Positions 1-9,199 of a stretch of DNA of 64,000 nt are shown in pieces. Made by a program: the position numbers and the translations under genes. Position 1 is the first letter of the stretch, and each line of letters starts with the position of its first letter. The notes beneath the pieces were generated by a model. It saw only the letters and a program-made list of their open reading frames with translations, made no database searches and was not told the DNA's origin. This DNA comes from Anaerolineales bacterium (GTDB lineage Bacteria; Chloroflexota; Anaerolineae; 4572-78; J111), in the NCBI GenBank assembly GCA_015075405.1, contig JABTUK010000004.1:496001-560000 (forward strand). Direction: 5' to 3'.

Positions 1-1143
1 CAGGAAGATGGGTAATAGATAGCGGTCTTGTTTGTGGCTACCGAGACTCATAGCGAAAGTGTACGTAAGCATATAAATCAGGAGAATAAAACTGGCTTTG
101 CGGTTGAAGGCTTGAGCAGCGTCACCCGCCATCGGCTTTGAAACAAGACGGCCGGCATAAAAAAAGAGGCCCAGAAGCGTTGCCGGCGTGATACGCATTA
201 GAAACGCAAAGGGGTAGAAAATGAGGCCGGGGTCGGCATCGGCATAGGTTTGGCCCATAAAAAAAAGGTTGACCCCCTCAGCGCCGACCTTGCGCGTGGT
301 GTAATGGTAGACCAGGCTCAGCGTCTCCACCGGGCTGACCCACATCGCCGGCCAAAGGAGAACCCAGGTCAAACCGGCAGCAACGGCCCACAGCAGGCCA
401 AATTTAATAAGAAGGGAGTAGGGAGTAGGAAGTAAAAAGTAGGGTGTCGCTTTTTTGCTGCCTACTTCAGACTCTCTACGACTATAAATAAAAAGCCCAA
501 TCAAAGCTATCGCCGGCAGGATGGCCAACGCCTGGATTTTGGTCAAAAAACTAAGTCCACCCAAAATGCCGGAGATAATCACGTAACGCCAGCGAGGCCG
601 GCGATAGTAGAAAATGAGCGCCAGAATCGAGAGGGTGATCAAGCCGGTCAGGACAGCTTCAGCTCGGTTAACTCTTGAGTCGCTCAAATAAAATGGGTCA
701 AGGGCAACCAGCACCGCGCTCACCAGGGCAGTTCGTCGGCCAAAGAGCCGCCAAACTGCCCCGATAACCCCTAAAGCCAGCAAAGTATTGAGCAGCACTA
801 TCGGCAGGCGCTGCTGGTATAAAAAAGCTGATCGCTCCCACTCGTGCAGAATCAGGTAGAGACCGGCATCGCCAATCCATTGACCGGCCACAATGGAACG
901 CCGGGCGGCTTCCAGTAAAATCCAGATGCTTTCAGCCCAGATGGGCACAATGCCGGGATAGCCATCGCCCACCAGGGTTCCAGCCAAATCACCCCGGCTA
1001 AGGGCCGAGACAAAATCTTCGGCCCAATGCCAGCGGTCGGCTTCATCTACAATCAGGTATTGGTTGAGCCGGGTAAATCGCGGCAGGGAGACCAGCAAAA
1101 TAATAGCCAGAAGCAGGAGTAGGTTTTGCAGCCGAGAGAACAT
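1..1143 (-). CDS. GT39-like membrane glycosyltransferase, partial (C-terminus beyond left edge)
   Basis: From an ATG at 1143 the minus-strand frame stays open for all 381 codons to the window edge, so the C-terminal part is missing. The stop of the upstream gene and this start overlap as TGATG, which suggests translational coupling. A hydrophobic segment (residues 7-20) is followed by IVDEADRW (31-38), the position where GT-C enzymes of the PMT/ArnT type carry their catalytic acidic pair. Further hydrophobic segments alternate with short loops. Such enzymes move a sugar from a polyprenyl-phosphate donor on the outer face of the membrane; donor and acceptor cannot be read here. Residues about 218-243 (413-490) are a low-complexity in-frame stretch made of repeated 'agtag' words, probably a repeat insertion. 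Confidence 0.75.
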   Translation of the reverse strand, partial: MFSRLQNLLLLLAIILLVSLPRFTRLNQYLIVDEADRWHWAEDFVSALSRGDLAGTLVGDGYPGIVPIWAESIWILLEAARRSIVAGQWIGDAGLYLILHEWERSAFLYQQRLPIVLLNTLLALGVIGAVWRLFGRRTALVSAVLVALDPFYLSDSRVNRAEAVLTGLITLSILALIFYYRRPRWRYVIISGILGGLSFLTKIQALAILPAIALIGLFIYSRRESEVGSKKATPYFLLPTPYSLLIKFGLLWAVAAGLTWVLLWPAMWVSPVETLSLVYHYTTRKVGAEGVNLFFMGQTYADADPGLIFYPFAFLMRITPATLLGLFFYAGRLVSKPMAGDAAQAFNRKASFILLIYMLTYTFAMSLGSHKQDRYLLPIFL

Positions 1144-3695
1144 CAGTTTGAAACACGCTCGAAGGGTAGGGTCACAGCCGTGACTTCCACAATGTTTTGC
1201 CCTTCCACCCCACCCACAACAGGCAGCCGCTCCAGGGTTTGAGGATTATACAAGCCGGCCAGAAGTTTGTAATGGCCCGGCGGCGTAGTGGGGTCGAGTG
1301 AAATTTGGAAGGCGTCAACAATCCACTCGTCCTCATCCCACTGCGTGGTGGGCAGTTCGCTCCCGGCCAGATGCGGCGTGCGGTCGGCCTGGCCCCAGAT
1401 GTGGCCCGTCTCATCTACCACGTGGGCAAAGGTAGTGTAAGGCTGGGGAATCGGCTGGCGAGCCTGCCACAAAAACTGAACCTCAAGCTGCTCTCCCTCT
1501 TGGCCGTTGGCCGGAGCGGAAAGCGTCACATTCGCGCCGCCAAAATTGATGATATTACCGAAATTCACCGCAGCCGTAAATTGCGCCGGCGGTTTATCCA
1601 GTTGGCGCACCGGCAAGGTCCCAGCCAGAAACGATTGTTCTTGGCCCGCCGGCATGTCACGAGAGACCCAGAGTTGATAATCACCGCGCCCAATATCGGC
1701 GGGTATGGGCAAAACGTAATGGCCTTCGACGGGTGAAGGGCCGCCGGCATCTAGAAGAGAACCGACGTCTTCAGTCCAGATATGGTCTGCCTCATCCCTC
1801 AACTGCACTCGAACTGTTTGCCCGGCCTGGTTGGGGCCGACCCCACCCCAAACCAGGGTCAGATTCGCCGGCTGGCCGGGTTGGGCAGCGGGTTTGTCCA
1901 AGCGGTAGCCGCGCAAAATCAGGCCATCGCTAAACACGGCCTCGTGGACCTCCCGCAACTGCGGCCCCGGATAGAGCCAGGCATAATCCACCCCCGCCAG
2001 CCGAACCACGTGCTCCGGCCTTCGGGCGGCGAAATAGGGCCAAAACTCTGGAAAAGGGTTACGGTTTTGAATCTGGCGCAGGTAGATGAGGATATAGTCG
2101 GCTTCGTCGTCGTAGTGGGCTTTGGTGTAGCGCCCCTGGTAGAAAGGCACAAAGGTATCCCACAGGCTGGTGGCGACAGTCAAATCGGCGACGTTGGGTT
2201 TTTGATTTAGATAATAGGCCATGTGATCCAGCCCCTCGCCTGCGCCCACTTTGATCAGGCGAGGCGCCAGCCACGGACCAGCCACCAGCGGGTTCAAATA
2301 ATTGAAGTAGTAGGGAAAGTAGAACGCTCCAAGAATAACCTGAACCGCCAGCAGCAGCCCGCTACCCAGAATAACCGCTTGGCGGCTGGAGAGCCGGGTT
2401 GCGTCGGCCGGTTTGAGGCTCAATTTCTCTATCAGGCTGACAATCCCGACCGCCGCCAAGACATACAATCCCGGAAAGGTGGGCAGGGCGTAGCGCAGGT
2501 CGCGGGTATCGGCGGGGATCAGCAGGAGATAAAACATGACCACAAAAATCGCCAACCATTTGACGGTCCACATGGTCGGCGGCGCAGAGGCCGCGGATAA
2601 CTCTCGCGGCGATTTGAACCAGCCCCATTTAACTCCTGCGATAAAACCGATTAAGCCCAGCCACAGTGGCAGGGTACTCTTGAAAATCCAGTTGACCGGA
2701 TAAAACAGAAAGCCCAACTGCGGCACCGGATTGTCAGGATAGGGCAGCAGTGAGGGCGAGGGGTCATCCAGGCTTTCAAAGCCGCTGCCGGAGTGAAAAA
2801 AGACCAGTTGCAGGGTTTCCACCGGCGCAGCCCACAGCGCCGGCCAGACGGCCACCACCGTAACCAACGCCACCCCTCCAAAAATAATCCCCTCGGTTAC
2901 GGCCTGCCGCCACTCCACCCAACCACGCGGCCAGCCGCTTGCAAACAGAAGAAAGAAGGCCACAAAAACAAACAAATAGAGCGCCGTCGGTTTGGTCGCC
3001 AGGGCCAGTCCGCCCCACACTCCCGCCAGCAACAGCCAGCCCATAGACCAGACCCTAAAGGTCTTAAAGACCTTTAGGGTTTGCCCTCCGCTGCGCCGGC
3101 GATAATACAACAGCGTCAGAAGCGATAAATTAATGGCCACACAAACGGTCAGGTCGTTATGGACCAACCGTGATAGGCCCATAAAAAATGGGTCGAAGGC
3201 CAGCAGTAACGCGGCCAGCAAGCCGATGAATGGTTCAACGAGTTGGCGTAATAATAAGTAGAAAGCCACCACAAACAAACTCGCCAGTAAAACAAAGGCA
3301 AGACGAGTCCAGGCATAAAAGCCCAGGCTAATTCTTTCGGTTTTTTCGGGCACCAGGGCCAGATAATCACTCAAATTGCCAGCAGGGTGGTCGGCGTCCA
3401 GCCAATATTTGGCGGTCAGCCCCAGGCCGCCCAGCCACATGACCGGCACGCCGGAAGCAAAAGTTTCGCCCACATCCGGCGTTGCGGCTTCGGCGCTGGC
3501 CTGAGCAAAGTCGCCGGTCAGCACAGCCCGCCAAAAGTAAGCCGAGCGGTACACCCAACGAGCCTCATCTATGGCCACAAAAGAATCCAGCCCTATCAGC
3601 CGCGGGGTTAAAACCACCACAAACAGGATCAGGCTGGTCAGCCAGACGGGTAGATTTTTTTGACCCAGCAGAGTGGTCTCCACTTGTTTCCCCAT
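1143..3695 (-). CDS. GT39-like membrane glycosyltransferase with C-terminal beta domains
   Basis: This is an 850-residue polytopic protein. The first transmembrane segment (about 17-35) is followed by the acidic pair D43-E44 in AIDEARW, the expected catalytic loop of GT-C transferases. About a dozen hydrophobic segments follow to near residue 470. A soluble loop comes next, then two beta-rich repeats; the last contains PPGHYKLLAGLYNPQTLERL, a signature also seen in the neighbouring paralogues. It overlaps the next gene by one base (TGATG) and starts at an ATG at 3695. A perfect 27-bp palindrome at 3053-3079 lies in frame and encodes a short loop (LKVFKTFRV). The role is probably transfer of a polyprenyl-linked sugar in cell-envelope glycan synthesis; substrate unknown. 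Confidence 0.8.
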   Translation of the reverse strand: MGKQVETTLLGQKNLPVWLTSLILFVVVLTPRLIGLDSFVAIDEARWVYRSAYFWRAVLTGDFAQASAEAATPDVGETFASGVPVMWLGGLGLTAKYWLDADHPAGNLSDYLALVPEKTERISLGFYAWTRLAFVLLASLFVVAFYLLLRQLVEPFIGLLAALLLAFDPFFMGLSRLVHNDLTVCVAINLSLLTLLYYRRRSGGQTLKVFKTFRVWSMGWLLLAGVWGGLALATKPTALYLFVFVAFFLLFASGWPRGWVEWRQAVTEGIIFGGVALVTVVAVWPALWAAPVETLQLVFFHSGSGFESLDDPSPSLLPYPDNPVPQLGFLFYPVNWIFKSTLPLWLGLIGFIAGVKWGWFKSPRELSAASAPPTMWTVKWLAIFVVMFYLLLIPADTRDLRYALPTFPGLYVLAAVGIVSLIEKLSLKPADATRLSSRQAVILGSGLLLAVQVILGAFYFPYYFNYLNPLVAGPWLAPRLIKVGAGEGLDHMAYYLNQKPNVADLTVATSLWDTFVPFYQGRYTKAHYDDEADYILIYLRQIQNRNPFPEFWPYFAARRPEHVVRLAGVDYAWLYPGPQLREVHEAVFSDGLILRGYRLDKPAAQPGQPANLTLVWGGVGPNQAGQTVRVQLRDEADHIWTEDVGSLLDAGGPSPVEGHYVLPIPADIGRGDYQLWVSRDMPAGQEQSFLAGTLPVRQLDKPPAQFTAAVNFGNIINFGGANVTLSAPANGQEGEQLEVQFLWQARQPIPQPYTTFAHVVDETGHIWGQADRTPHLAGSELPTTQWDEDEWIVDAFQISLDPTTPPGHYKLLAGLYNPQTLERLPVVGGVEGQNIVEVTAVTLPFERVSN
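3053..3079. repeat. 27-bp perfect palindrome inside a coding region
   Basis: The arms CCCTAAAGGTCTT and AAGACCTTTAGGG are exact reverse complements around one central base. The element is in frame in the glycosyltransferase gene at 1143-3695. It shares the AGGTCT/AGACCT core with the palindromes at 41949 and 42098 in the restriction-modification gene. Confidence 0.85.
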
Positions 3696-3710
3696 GCTTG
3701 ATACTTTACT

Positions 3711-3840
3711 CGTTACTACTCAAGCTCATGTCATTTCGAGACCGAAGGTCGACGCGAAGCGTCCCCAGGGCACAACATGTACAAAGTAAGACACCGGGGG
3801 ATTTCTCCCTGCGGTCGAAATGACATGATTGAGCAGTTCC
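3711..3840. repeat. Family A MITE-like element, copy A1
   Basis: Imperfect terminal inverted repeats: GTTACTACTCAAGC followed by TCATGTCATTTCGAG on the left, and CGAAATGACATGA followed by TTGAGCAGTTCC on the right. No coding capacity. It fills the gap between two glycosyltransferase genes, and its right end stops two bases before the TAA stop of the 3843-5939 gene. Four further copies are at 44267, 47088, 51813 and 61751. Confidence 0.8.
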
Positions 3841-3842
3841 CT

Positions 3843-5939
3843 TTACTCCACTCGAATCAATGGGTCTTTCTCAGAAATCGCAAATTCGGCCACAGTCGCG
3901 CCACCCTCATTTTGTAACGCGGCAGCAAAACGGTAATCACCTACAGGTAGATCAGCCGGAAGAATTAATTGTCCGGGCCACTCGACAAGGCTGCCGGCCT
4001 GCCACTCGCCTTGCCGGGGCAGCGAACGCCAGCTTCCGTAATTTGTGCCCGCTGCGGGATCGGCCAAAGATACCTGGAGGCTTGTTTTTTCGGGCAGCGG
4101 ACCGAGCACCCGCAGAAACAGGGTCACTGTCGCTTCCTTTCCCGGCGACAATTGGACCTGACGGGCCGCTTTGTCGCCTGTAATCTTATAAGCCAACAAC
4201 TGGGCCACGCCTTCGATTTTGGGGCCGCCGCTGGCGCTCTGAGCGGCGGGCGCTTTGTAAACCTCAACCCAGTTGACGCCGTTCTGCTCCGATAGGCTGC
4301 CCAACGGCCCCACCTTGACCGTGAAGACCGGTTCACCGGCCCGAAAGTAGTTAATCAGTTCCGGGTAGGGTTTCTGGCGCTGCCATTGATTGATGTAAAA
4401 AACCACGTAATCGGCGGCAAGCTGGCCCCGGCCATCATCGGAAAAACTGGTTTGCTGCCCGGCAAAATAAAGCTGAAAAAGGTCGCTGTACCAGCTTGAG
4501 ACGGTCAGCGTTTCGGCTTGGGGCAGACGGTTCAAATAGGCGGCGGCCTGTTCCAGCCCTTCACCCCAGCCCACCGGAACCTGTTGGGCGGCCTGTCCAA
4601 CCCCACCCAGCAGCGGATTATAGTACGTAAGATAATAGGGCGCGGCCAAAATAGCAAACATGAGGTGAAGGATAACCAGCCCCGCCAGCAGCGGCGCAGC
4701 CAGCCGGCGCAGCCAGACAACATTCAGCCGGTTCTGCCAGACCCACCCAAACCCCTGCGCGGCCAGAAAAAGCAGCGGCGGAATAACAGCGATGACATAA
4801 CGATCCAATTTTTTGGGGCTGAGATTGGCCAGCAGGATAATAAAGACGATAAACCCCCAATTAATCAGAGCAACTTTTAACTCAGATGATTTAAGCGTTG
4901 AGTTTTTCCTGAATATCGTCACCACGAGCCAGATCAGATTCAGGACCAAGCCGGCCATCGCCACCGGCGTCAGGCGAAAGGCAACGGCATACGGATAAAA
5001 CCAGGGGCCGGGATCGTCGAGAACCTGGCCCATAAAAAAAGCGTCGTGGCCCTCGCCCAATTCACCCACTTCAAACGAGTCAATATACATTTGCTGCAAC
5101 GTGGCCGCCGGGGCGACCCACAGGGCCGGCCAGAGCAGGACTACTACCGCCAGGGCAATGACTCCCCACAGCGCCAGCGCCTCCATCCAGCGGCGCACGG
5201 CGGCTCTTCCGCGTTTGGGCCAGTCAAAAGCCAGCGCGACCAGCCCCAACCCGCCGATAAACAAGCCAAGGATCGGCGCGGGCAGTTTGGTCAGCAGGGC
5301 CAGGCCGGCGAACACCGCCGAAAGGATGAAGGATGAAGGCGGAAGGCGGAAGGATTCTTGGAGTCTTTCGGTCTTCATTCCATTTAAGAAGGAGAGCAGG
5401 GAGAGGAACATCAACACAGCGGTAATGGCATCGCCGTTGAGAATGCGGGAATGAGCGATAAAGAAGGGATCAAAGGCCAGCAGCAGCGCGGTTAACAGAG
5501 CCACCGGCCCGGCCACCAGCTTGCGGCCTAACCCATAAACGCCCGCAATCCCCAGCGAGGTCAGCAGCACCGGGGTGAGCCGCAGCCAGCCGATGGAGTC
5601 AGGTAAATGTTCCACTTGCGTTTGGACACATTGAGCCAGGTTGGGGCCGGGCAGGCAGAGACTCCACAGGGTCAAGGCCCCGCCCCAGGCCAGGGTGACG
5701 CCCGGAAAAAAGTGCCAGTAGGTTTGGGCCAGGTCGCCCGAAGTTAAGGCCAGTAAAAACTGCGCCGCGCCTTCGGCCCATTTGACCTCGTCAATGGTCA
5801 GAAATCCGCCCAGGGCGTAGAGGCGGGGGAGGAGGGCGGCAAGAAAAACTAGAATCATAGTACGTGGTGCGTGGTGCGTGGTGCGTGATACGTGAGGCGT
5901 GATACGTGAGGCGTGATACGTGAGGCGTGATACGTTCAT
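3843..5939 (-). CDS. GT39-like membrane glycosyltransferase with repeat-derived inserts
   Basis: This is a 698-residue polytopic transferase. The acidic pair D50-E51 (TIDEVKW) follows the first membrane segment. The ATG at 5939 overlaps the upstream stop as ATGA, favouring it as the real start, but codons 4-27 are written by a tandem-word repeat (5860-5932); an internal ATG at 5858 is the alternative start. A second repeat-derived insert, residues about 180-206 (5323-5400), encodes ESFRLPPSSFILS and belongs to the GGATGAAGG palindrome family also found in the kinase and phosphatase genes. After the membrane region there is a soluble C-terminal domain with a beta-sandwich-like tail (PVGDYRFAAAL). 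Probable role: envelope glycan sugar transfer; substrate unknown. Confidence 0.78.
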   Translation of the reverse strand: MNVSRLTYHASRITPHVSRTTHHAPRTMILVFLAALLPRLYALGGFLTIDEVKWAEGAAQFLLALTSGDLAQTYWHFFPGVTLAWGGALTLWSLCLPGPNLAQCVQTQVEHLPDSIGWLRLTPVLLTSLGIAGVYGLGRKLVAGPVALLTALLLAFDPFFIAHSRILNGDAITAVLMFLSLLSFLNGMKTERLQESFRLPPSSFILSAVFAGLALLTKLPAPILGLFIGGLGLVALAFDWPKRGRAAVRRWMEALALWGVIALAVVVLLWPALWVAPAATLQQMYIDSFEVGELGEGHDAFFMGQVLDDPGPWFYPYAVAFRLTPVAMAGLVLNLIWLVVTIFRKNSTLKSSELKVALINWGFIVFIILLANLSPKKLDRYVIAVIPPLLFLAAQGFGWVWQNRLNVVWLRRLAAPLLAGLVILHLMFAILAAPYYLTYYNPLLGGVGQAAQQVPVGWGEGLEQAAAYLNRLPQAETLTVSSWYSDLFQLYFAGQQTSFSDDGRGQLAADYVVFYINQWQRQKPYPELINYFRAGEPVFTVKVGPLGSLSEQNGVNWVEVYKAPAAQSASGGPKIEGVAQLLAYKITGDKAARQVQLSPGKEATVTLFLRVLGPLPEKTSLQVSLADPAAGTNYGSWRSLPRQGEWQAGSLVEWPGQLILPADLPVGDYRFAAALQNEGGATVAEFAISEKDPLIRVE
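5323..5400. repeat. In-frame GGATGAAGG-family repeat (copy G1)
   Basis: The plus strand reads AAGGATGAAGGATGAAGGCG then tandem GGAAGGC words and a degenerate opposite arm (GTCTTCATTCC). It lies inside the 3843-5939 gene without breaking the frame. Sister copies at 22317-22394 and 50671-50749 are better preserved hairpins. Confidence 0.75.
5860..5935. repeat. Tandem-word repeat just after a start codon
   Basis: Direct repeats of GGTGCGT followed by GATACGTGAGGCGT units. The array lies between the ATGA start overlap at 5939 and the internal ATG at 5858, so it either adds a 24-residue N-terminal extension or forms a repeat-filled leader. Confidence 0.75.
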
Positions 5940-7936
5940 GGCGCCACCAGCGGCCCGAGGATAAGGGCATTTTCACCGGAGGCGTCGCCTTGCAACGGTA
6001 GGCGTTCCAGGGTGTCGGGGCGATACAGGCCGACATAGAGGTTGTAGCTGCCGGGGGGTAAGTCTGCGGGCAGGGGCAGCCAGACGGCTTCTTGAACGAC
6101 CACTCCGGCGGGCCAGCTTGAAGTGGGGACTAGGCCCTGGTAGGGTTGGTGATCGGCGCTGGCCAGGGTGTTATTGGTCGCATCGCGGAGCTGGACAAAG
6201 ATGGCGTAATCTTCGACGGGCGCAGTCTGAGCCTGCCAAACCAGGGTCAGCGGTACGCGCTCACCGGGCGAGGCTTCGCCGGGCAGGGTATAGCCGTGAA
6301 AAAGAATTTGTCCGTCAAAATCGGCTGCCAACGGTGTGGCCGGACGCGGGTCGGTGGTGATTTTGGCAAAGTACAAATCATCTTCGCCGTAATGAAATCG
6401 GCCCAGATAGTTTTGCTTCACCCAATCCATATAATCCGGTAAATACTGGGTAATCCGGTTGGAAACAGCAGCGACCAATTGGCAATCGGCTTGGTCGCTG
6501 ATAGCAATGAGTTCCGCGGTGGTTAAAGCCCCGGATTCGAGGCGATTGGTCGAGACTTCGGCCAGGGATGGAGGAGACATGCGCCCGCTCCAATAAAGCA
6601 GCGGCATATCATCGGAAATCAGGCAATCCCCCGGCGCGGTCACGTTTTCGATAAAGGCCAGCGCCTCCACTTCGTCCGGCGGCGGCTGCGGAACCGCTGC
6701 TTTAGCCTGAAACATCGTAACTGCCGCCGGAATCTGCCAGGCGTAGAGGCCAAGCAGCAAAACAAACCCAATCCCGGCCACCATTTTAGACTGCCCTTTC
6801 GGGCGTGGATTTTGGACTGCCCTTTCGGGCGTGGATTTTGGGGAGATTATTAAATCGTAAATCGTAAATCCCAAATCGCAAATGGTGATGCCGCCCAAAA
6901 TCGCCAGCGGTGGAATGAGAATCAGAAAATGCTTGTAGCGGATAGGGTTGTGAAAGGCCAGCATTGCCAGCGCCAACCCCAACCAGCCCAGCAGCAACCA
7001 GCGGCCCGGCTGCCGGCGCGCCCAGGCTGTTCCCAAACCCAGCAGACCCAGCACCACCAGCACCGTATCCTCCTGAACAAACATCATGCTGCGCTCATAA
7101 CGCGGCGGCCAGAAAGCTTCAGCTTCGGTGGCGGCCGCCCTGGCCCCCAGGCGTTGAGCCACCACTTGCTGCGCCAGCGACTCGACATTAAAGGCAGAAA
7201 TCAGAACGAAAGCCGGCAGCAGCAGGGCGAGGCCCCAAATGAACAGGTCGGTGAGGAGGGATGGGAAGCGTGAGGCGTGAGGCAAGGAGGCGAGGAGGCG
7301 AGAGGTGTTATCATTATAATAATGCCACCGGGCCAGTAAAATTAAAGGGATCAGGAGGGCGACGAAGGGGGATAAAAGTTTGGTCAGCAGGCTGGCGGAC
7401 AGGCACAGGCCGGACAGGATCAGCAAAATTCGTCGCCGGGGGGTGGAGTTGTCAACCTCATCAGCGGCCAGCCAGGCCAGCCAAATGGCCCACACCGACC
7501 AGGCGACCGAGGGAAACTCGGCCAGGATGGCCCGCGACGGTTCTACCAACACCGGCGAGGACAGAGTCAGGAAGGCAGCGGCGAGACCGGCCAGGTCTCC
7601 GGCCAATCTCCGCGCCAGCAGCGCAATCCCAACCGTGCCAAACAAAGTATAAAGCACACTAAACCAGCGTTGCGCCGCTTCGGAAGGCCAGAGCTGCCAG
7701 ACAGTATTGATCGCCAGAGGGTAAAGGGGCGGGTAAGTAATGTAAACCTCGGTATAGGGCTGGTACCCGGCTGAAAGCAAGCGCAGCCACATGAGGTGAA
7801 TCCCTTCATCCGGCGAAAGAGGAAAGCTGGTTAGAAGATAAGCCCGAAGAATTACCGCTACCAGGATAAGGATGAGCAAACCCGGCCAGAAAGGATTGAC
7901 CCGTTGAATTGTGGGGTTGGTCGGTTGAGATGACAA
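5936..7936 (-). CDS. GT39-like membrane glycosyltransferase
   Basis: This is a 666-residue polytopic protein starting at a TTG (7936); the next in-frame codons upstream run into a TAA, so no earlier start is available, and a start after the first membrane segment would remove the catalytic loop. D43-E44 in SPDEGIHL is the likely catalytic acidic pair. The C-terminal part carries the beta-domain signature (PPGSYNLYVGLYRPDTLERL) shared with the other copies here. Two repeat-derived in-frame stretches are visible: residues about 207-225 (near 7262-7315) and about 350-382 (6789-6885). The latter encodes GFTIYDLIISPKSTPERAV. It overlaps the next gene by four bases (ATGA). Confidence 0.78.
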   Translation of the reverse strand: MSSQPTNPTIQRVNPFWPGLLILILVAVILRAYLLTSFPLSPDEGIHLMWLRLLSAGYQPYTEVYITYPPLYPLAINTVWQLWPSEAAQRWFSVLYTLFGTVGIALLARRLAGDLAGLAAAFLTLSSPVLVEPSRAILAEFPSVAWSVWAIWLAWLAADEVDNSTPRRRILLILSGLCLSASLLTKLLSPFVALLIPLILLARWHYYNDNTSRLLASLPHASRFPSLLTDLFIWGLALLLPAFVLISAFNVESLAQQVVAQRLGARAAATEAEAFWPPRYERSMMFVQEDTVLVVLGLLGLGTAWARRQPGRWLLLGWLGLALAMLAFHNPIRYKHFLILIPPLAILGGITICDLGFTIYDLIISPKSTPERAVQNPRPKGQSKMVAGIGFVLLLGLYAWQIPAAVTMFQAKAAVPQPPPDEVEALAFIENVTAPGDCLISDDMPLLYWSGRMSPPSLAEVSTNRLESGALTTAELIAISDQADCQLVAAVSNRITQYLPDYMDWVKQNYLGRFHYGEDDLYFAKITTDPRPATPLAADFDGQILFHGYTLPGEASPGERVPLTLVWQAQTAPVEDYAIFVQLRDATNNTLASADHQPYQGLVPTSSWPAGVVVQEAVWLPLPADLPPGSYNLYVGLYRPDTLERLPLQGDASGENALILGPLVAP
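6789..6885. repeat. Tandem 26-bp duplication plus AAATCGT words, in frame in a gene
   Basis: Two exact adjacent copies of a 26-bp unit (GACTGCCCTTTCGGGCGTGG plus ATTTTG) at 6789-6814 and 6815-6840 are followed by a short array of AAATCGT-like heptamers (6853-6883). The whole block is in frame in the 5936-7936 gene. The same heptamer array forms the last codons of the GNAT gene ending at 27496. Confidence 0.8.
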
Positions 7937-7984
7937 ATTTTTTACTTAAACCCGCTGATTTTATAAACATTTAGAGCCTATCCG

Positions 7985-8042
7985 AATAACCCCGTAGGTG
8001 ACGCATCCCCATGCGTCACCGGCTGGCATAGGGATGCCAACC
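7985..8042. repeat. Family C-related hairpin core
   Basis: Contains GACGCATCCCCATGCGTC and GGCATAGGGATGCC hairpins like those inside the family C elements at 9301 and 28512, but flanked by GTAGGT/ACCTAC instead of the long family C ends. It lies between the starts and ends of two minus-strand genes. Confidence 0.65.
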
Positions 8043-8058
8043 TACCCTTTTTCGGCTC

Positions 8059-9162
8059 TTACTGCTTGGCGGCTATTTCGGGCAAGGCCATTAGTTGTTC
8101 ATACAAAACATCGGCCACATATTGATTGCCTTTGACGGTATAATGCCCGGCTGCGCCCTGGTAATCAATCTCTCCCTTTTGGATAAAGAGAGAGTCCAAT
8201 TCTCCGGCGGGCAAACCTTTAAAAGTGTCAACCAGATCAAGCAACGGCACACTTTGCCGTTCTGCCGCTGTGTGAATCACTTGCCGCCAGTGATCTAAAT
8301 CATCATCTGTAAAATCCTGGCCGGGCAGATAAACCAGCACCAGGGTGCTATTTTTAGCCTGGTTGAGCTTTATCAGGTCTGCCAATATTTTGGCAGCAAC
8401 CACTTCCGGCGAACTTTCCCCGGCGGCCGGCTGGTCAGCCGAGGCGGTCCCCGGTTCTGGCAGGAAGAATGAGCGTAAAAGTTGGGTTGATTTTAGATCG
8501 TCAATCGCTTCCCGATTTTGGGTGAGCCAGGGCAGGTAGAAGGATCGCCAGGGGACCGGCACATTGGTCACCAGCAAAGTATCGTTTTGTACCTTTAAAA
8601 GCGGTTTGGCATATCCATTAAATTCGTCGCGCTGCATACGCTTGAAATCGGTGGTGATAAAAGCAAACAGGTGGATATCGTGTTCCAATTTCTGACCATC
8701 TCGCTTGTACCAGAGGTAAGCCTGGTCAACCCCATAGCCGCCCTGTCCCATATTAACCGTTTCCAGGCGCTCGTCTCTGGCGGCCAGCAGTTGGCACCAG
8801 GTGTGGTCGTTGTCAACCCCATAGCCAAAGGTAAAAGAGTCGCCTGAGCAGATGATCCTCAGCTTGTTATCAGGCGGCTCCGGGTTAAAATCCTGCTTAT
8901 TGCGGAAACCCTGACTGTTGGTCTGTAAATAAACGCCGGGACCATACATATCGGCCAGGTAGAGGTTGGGGGTATTTACCCAGCCCAGTAGTTCATCATA
9001 CTGGGTGTGCCGTCTTTCGGCCAGGGCTTGGTTGGCCGTAACCTCTTTAAAGAAAAGGATAAAACTGGCTATTCCTTCACACAAGGCCAGGAGCAGCAGC
9101 ACTGCCGCGATATTAAAAGTGAACCACAGCCCTACCTTACGGACTCTGTCTGAAACGTTCAT
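8059..9162 (-). CDS. SGNH/GDSL-type hydrolase, membrane-anchored
   Basis: This is a 367-residue protein with one N-terminal membrane segment (about 12-35), then an SGNH-like fold. ICSGDSFTFGYGVD (about 106-119) is block I with the nucleophile Ser. NMGQGGYG provides the block II/III glycine-rich element, and GHYTVKGN near the C-terminus carries the likely catalytic His. Such proteins are often carbohydrate esterases or O-acetyl transfer/removal enzymes acting outside the membrane. The flanking glycosyltransferase genes suggest glycan modification. It has its own promoter-like sequence upstream (9200-9227). The exact substrate cannot be inferred. Confidence 0.7.
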   Translation of the reverse strand: MNVSDRVRKVGLWFTFNIAAVLLLLALCEGIASFILFFKEVTANQALAERRHTQYDELLGWVNTPNLYLADMYGPGVYLQTNSQGFRNKQDFNPEPPDNKLRIICSGDSFTFGYGVDNDHTWCQLLAARDERLETVNMGQGGYGVDQAYLWYKRDGQKLEHDIHLFAFITTDFKRMQRDEFNGYAKPLLKVQNDTLLVTNVPVPWRSFYLPWLTQNREAIDDLKSTQLLRSFFLPEPGTASADQPAAGESSPEVVAAKILADLIKLNQAKNSTLVLVYLPGQDFTDDDLDHWRQVIHTAAERQSVPLLDLVDTFKGLPAGELDSLFIQKGEIDYQGAAGHYTVKGNQYVADVLYEQLMALPEIAAKQ

Positions 9163-9199
9163 AAATTATGAAGCGCTTTCAATCTTTTATTCGACTTGC

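Noticed and set aside
3696..3842. A small gene in the gap between glycosyltransferases
   Set aside because: The gap is accounted for by a family A element; open frames there only reflect the repeat.
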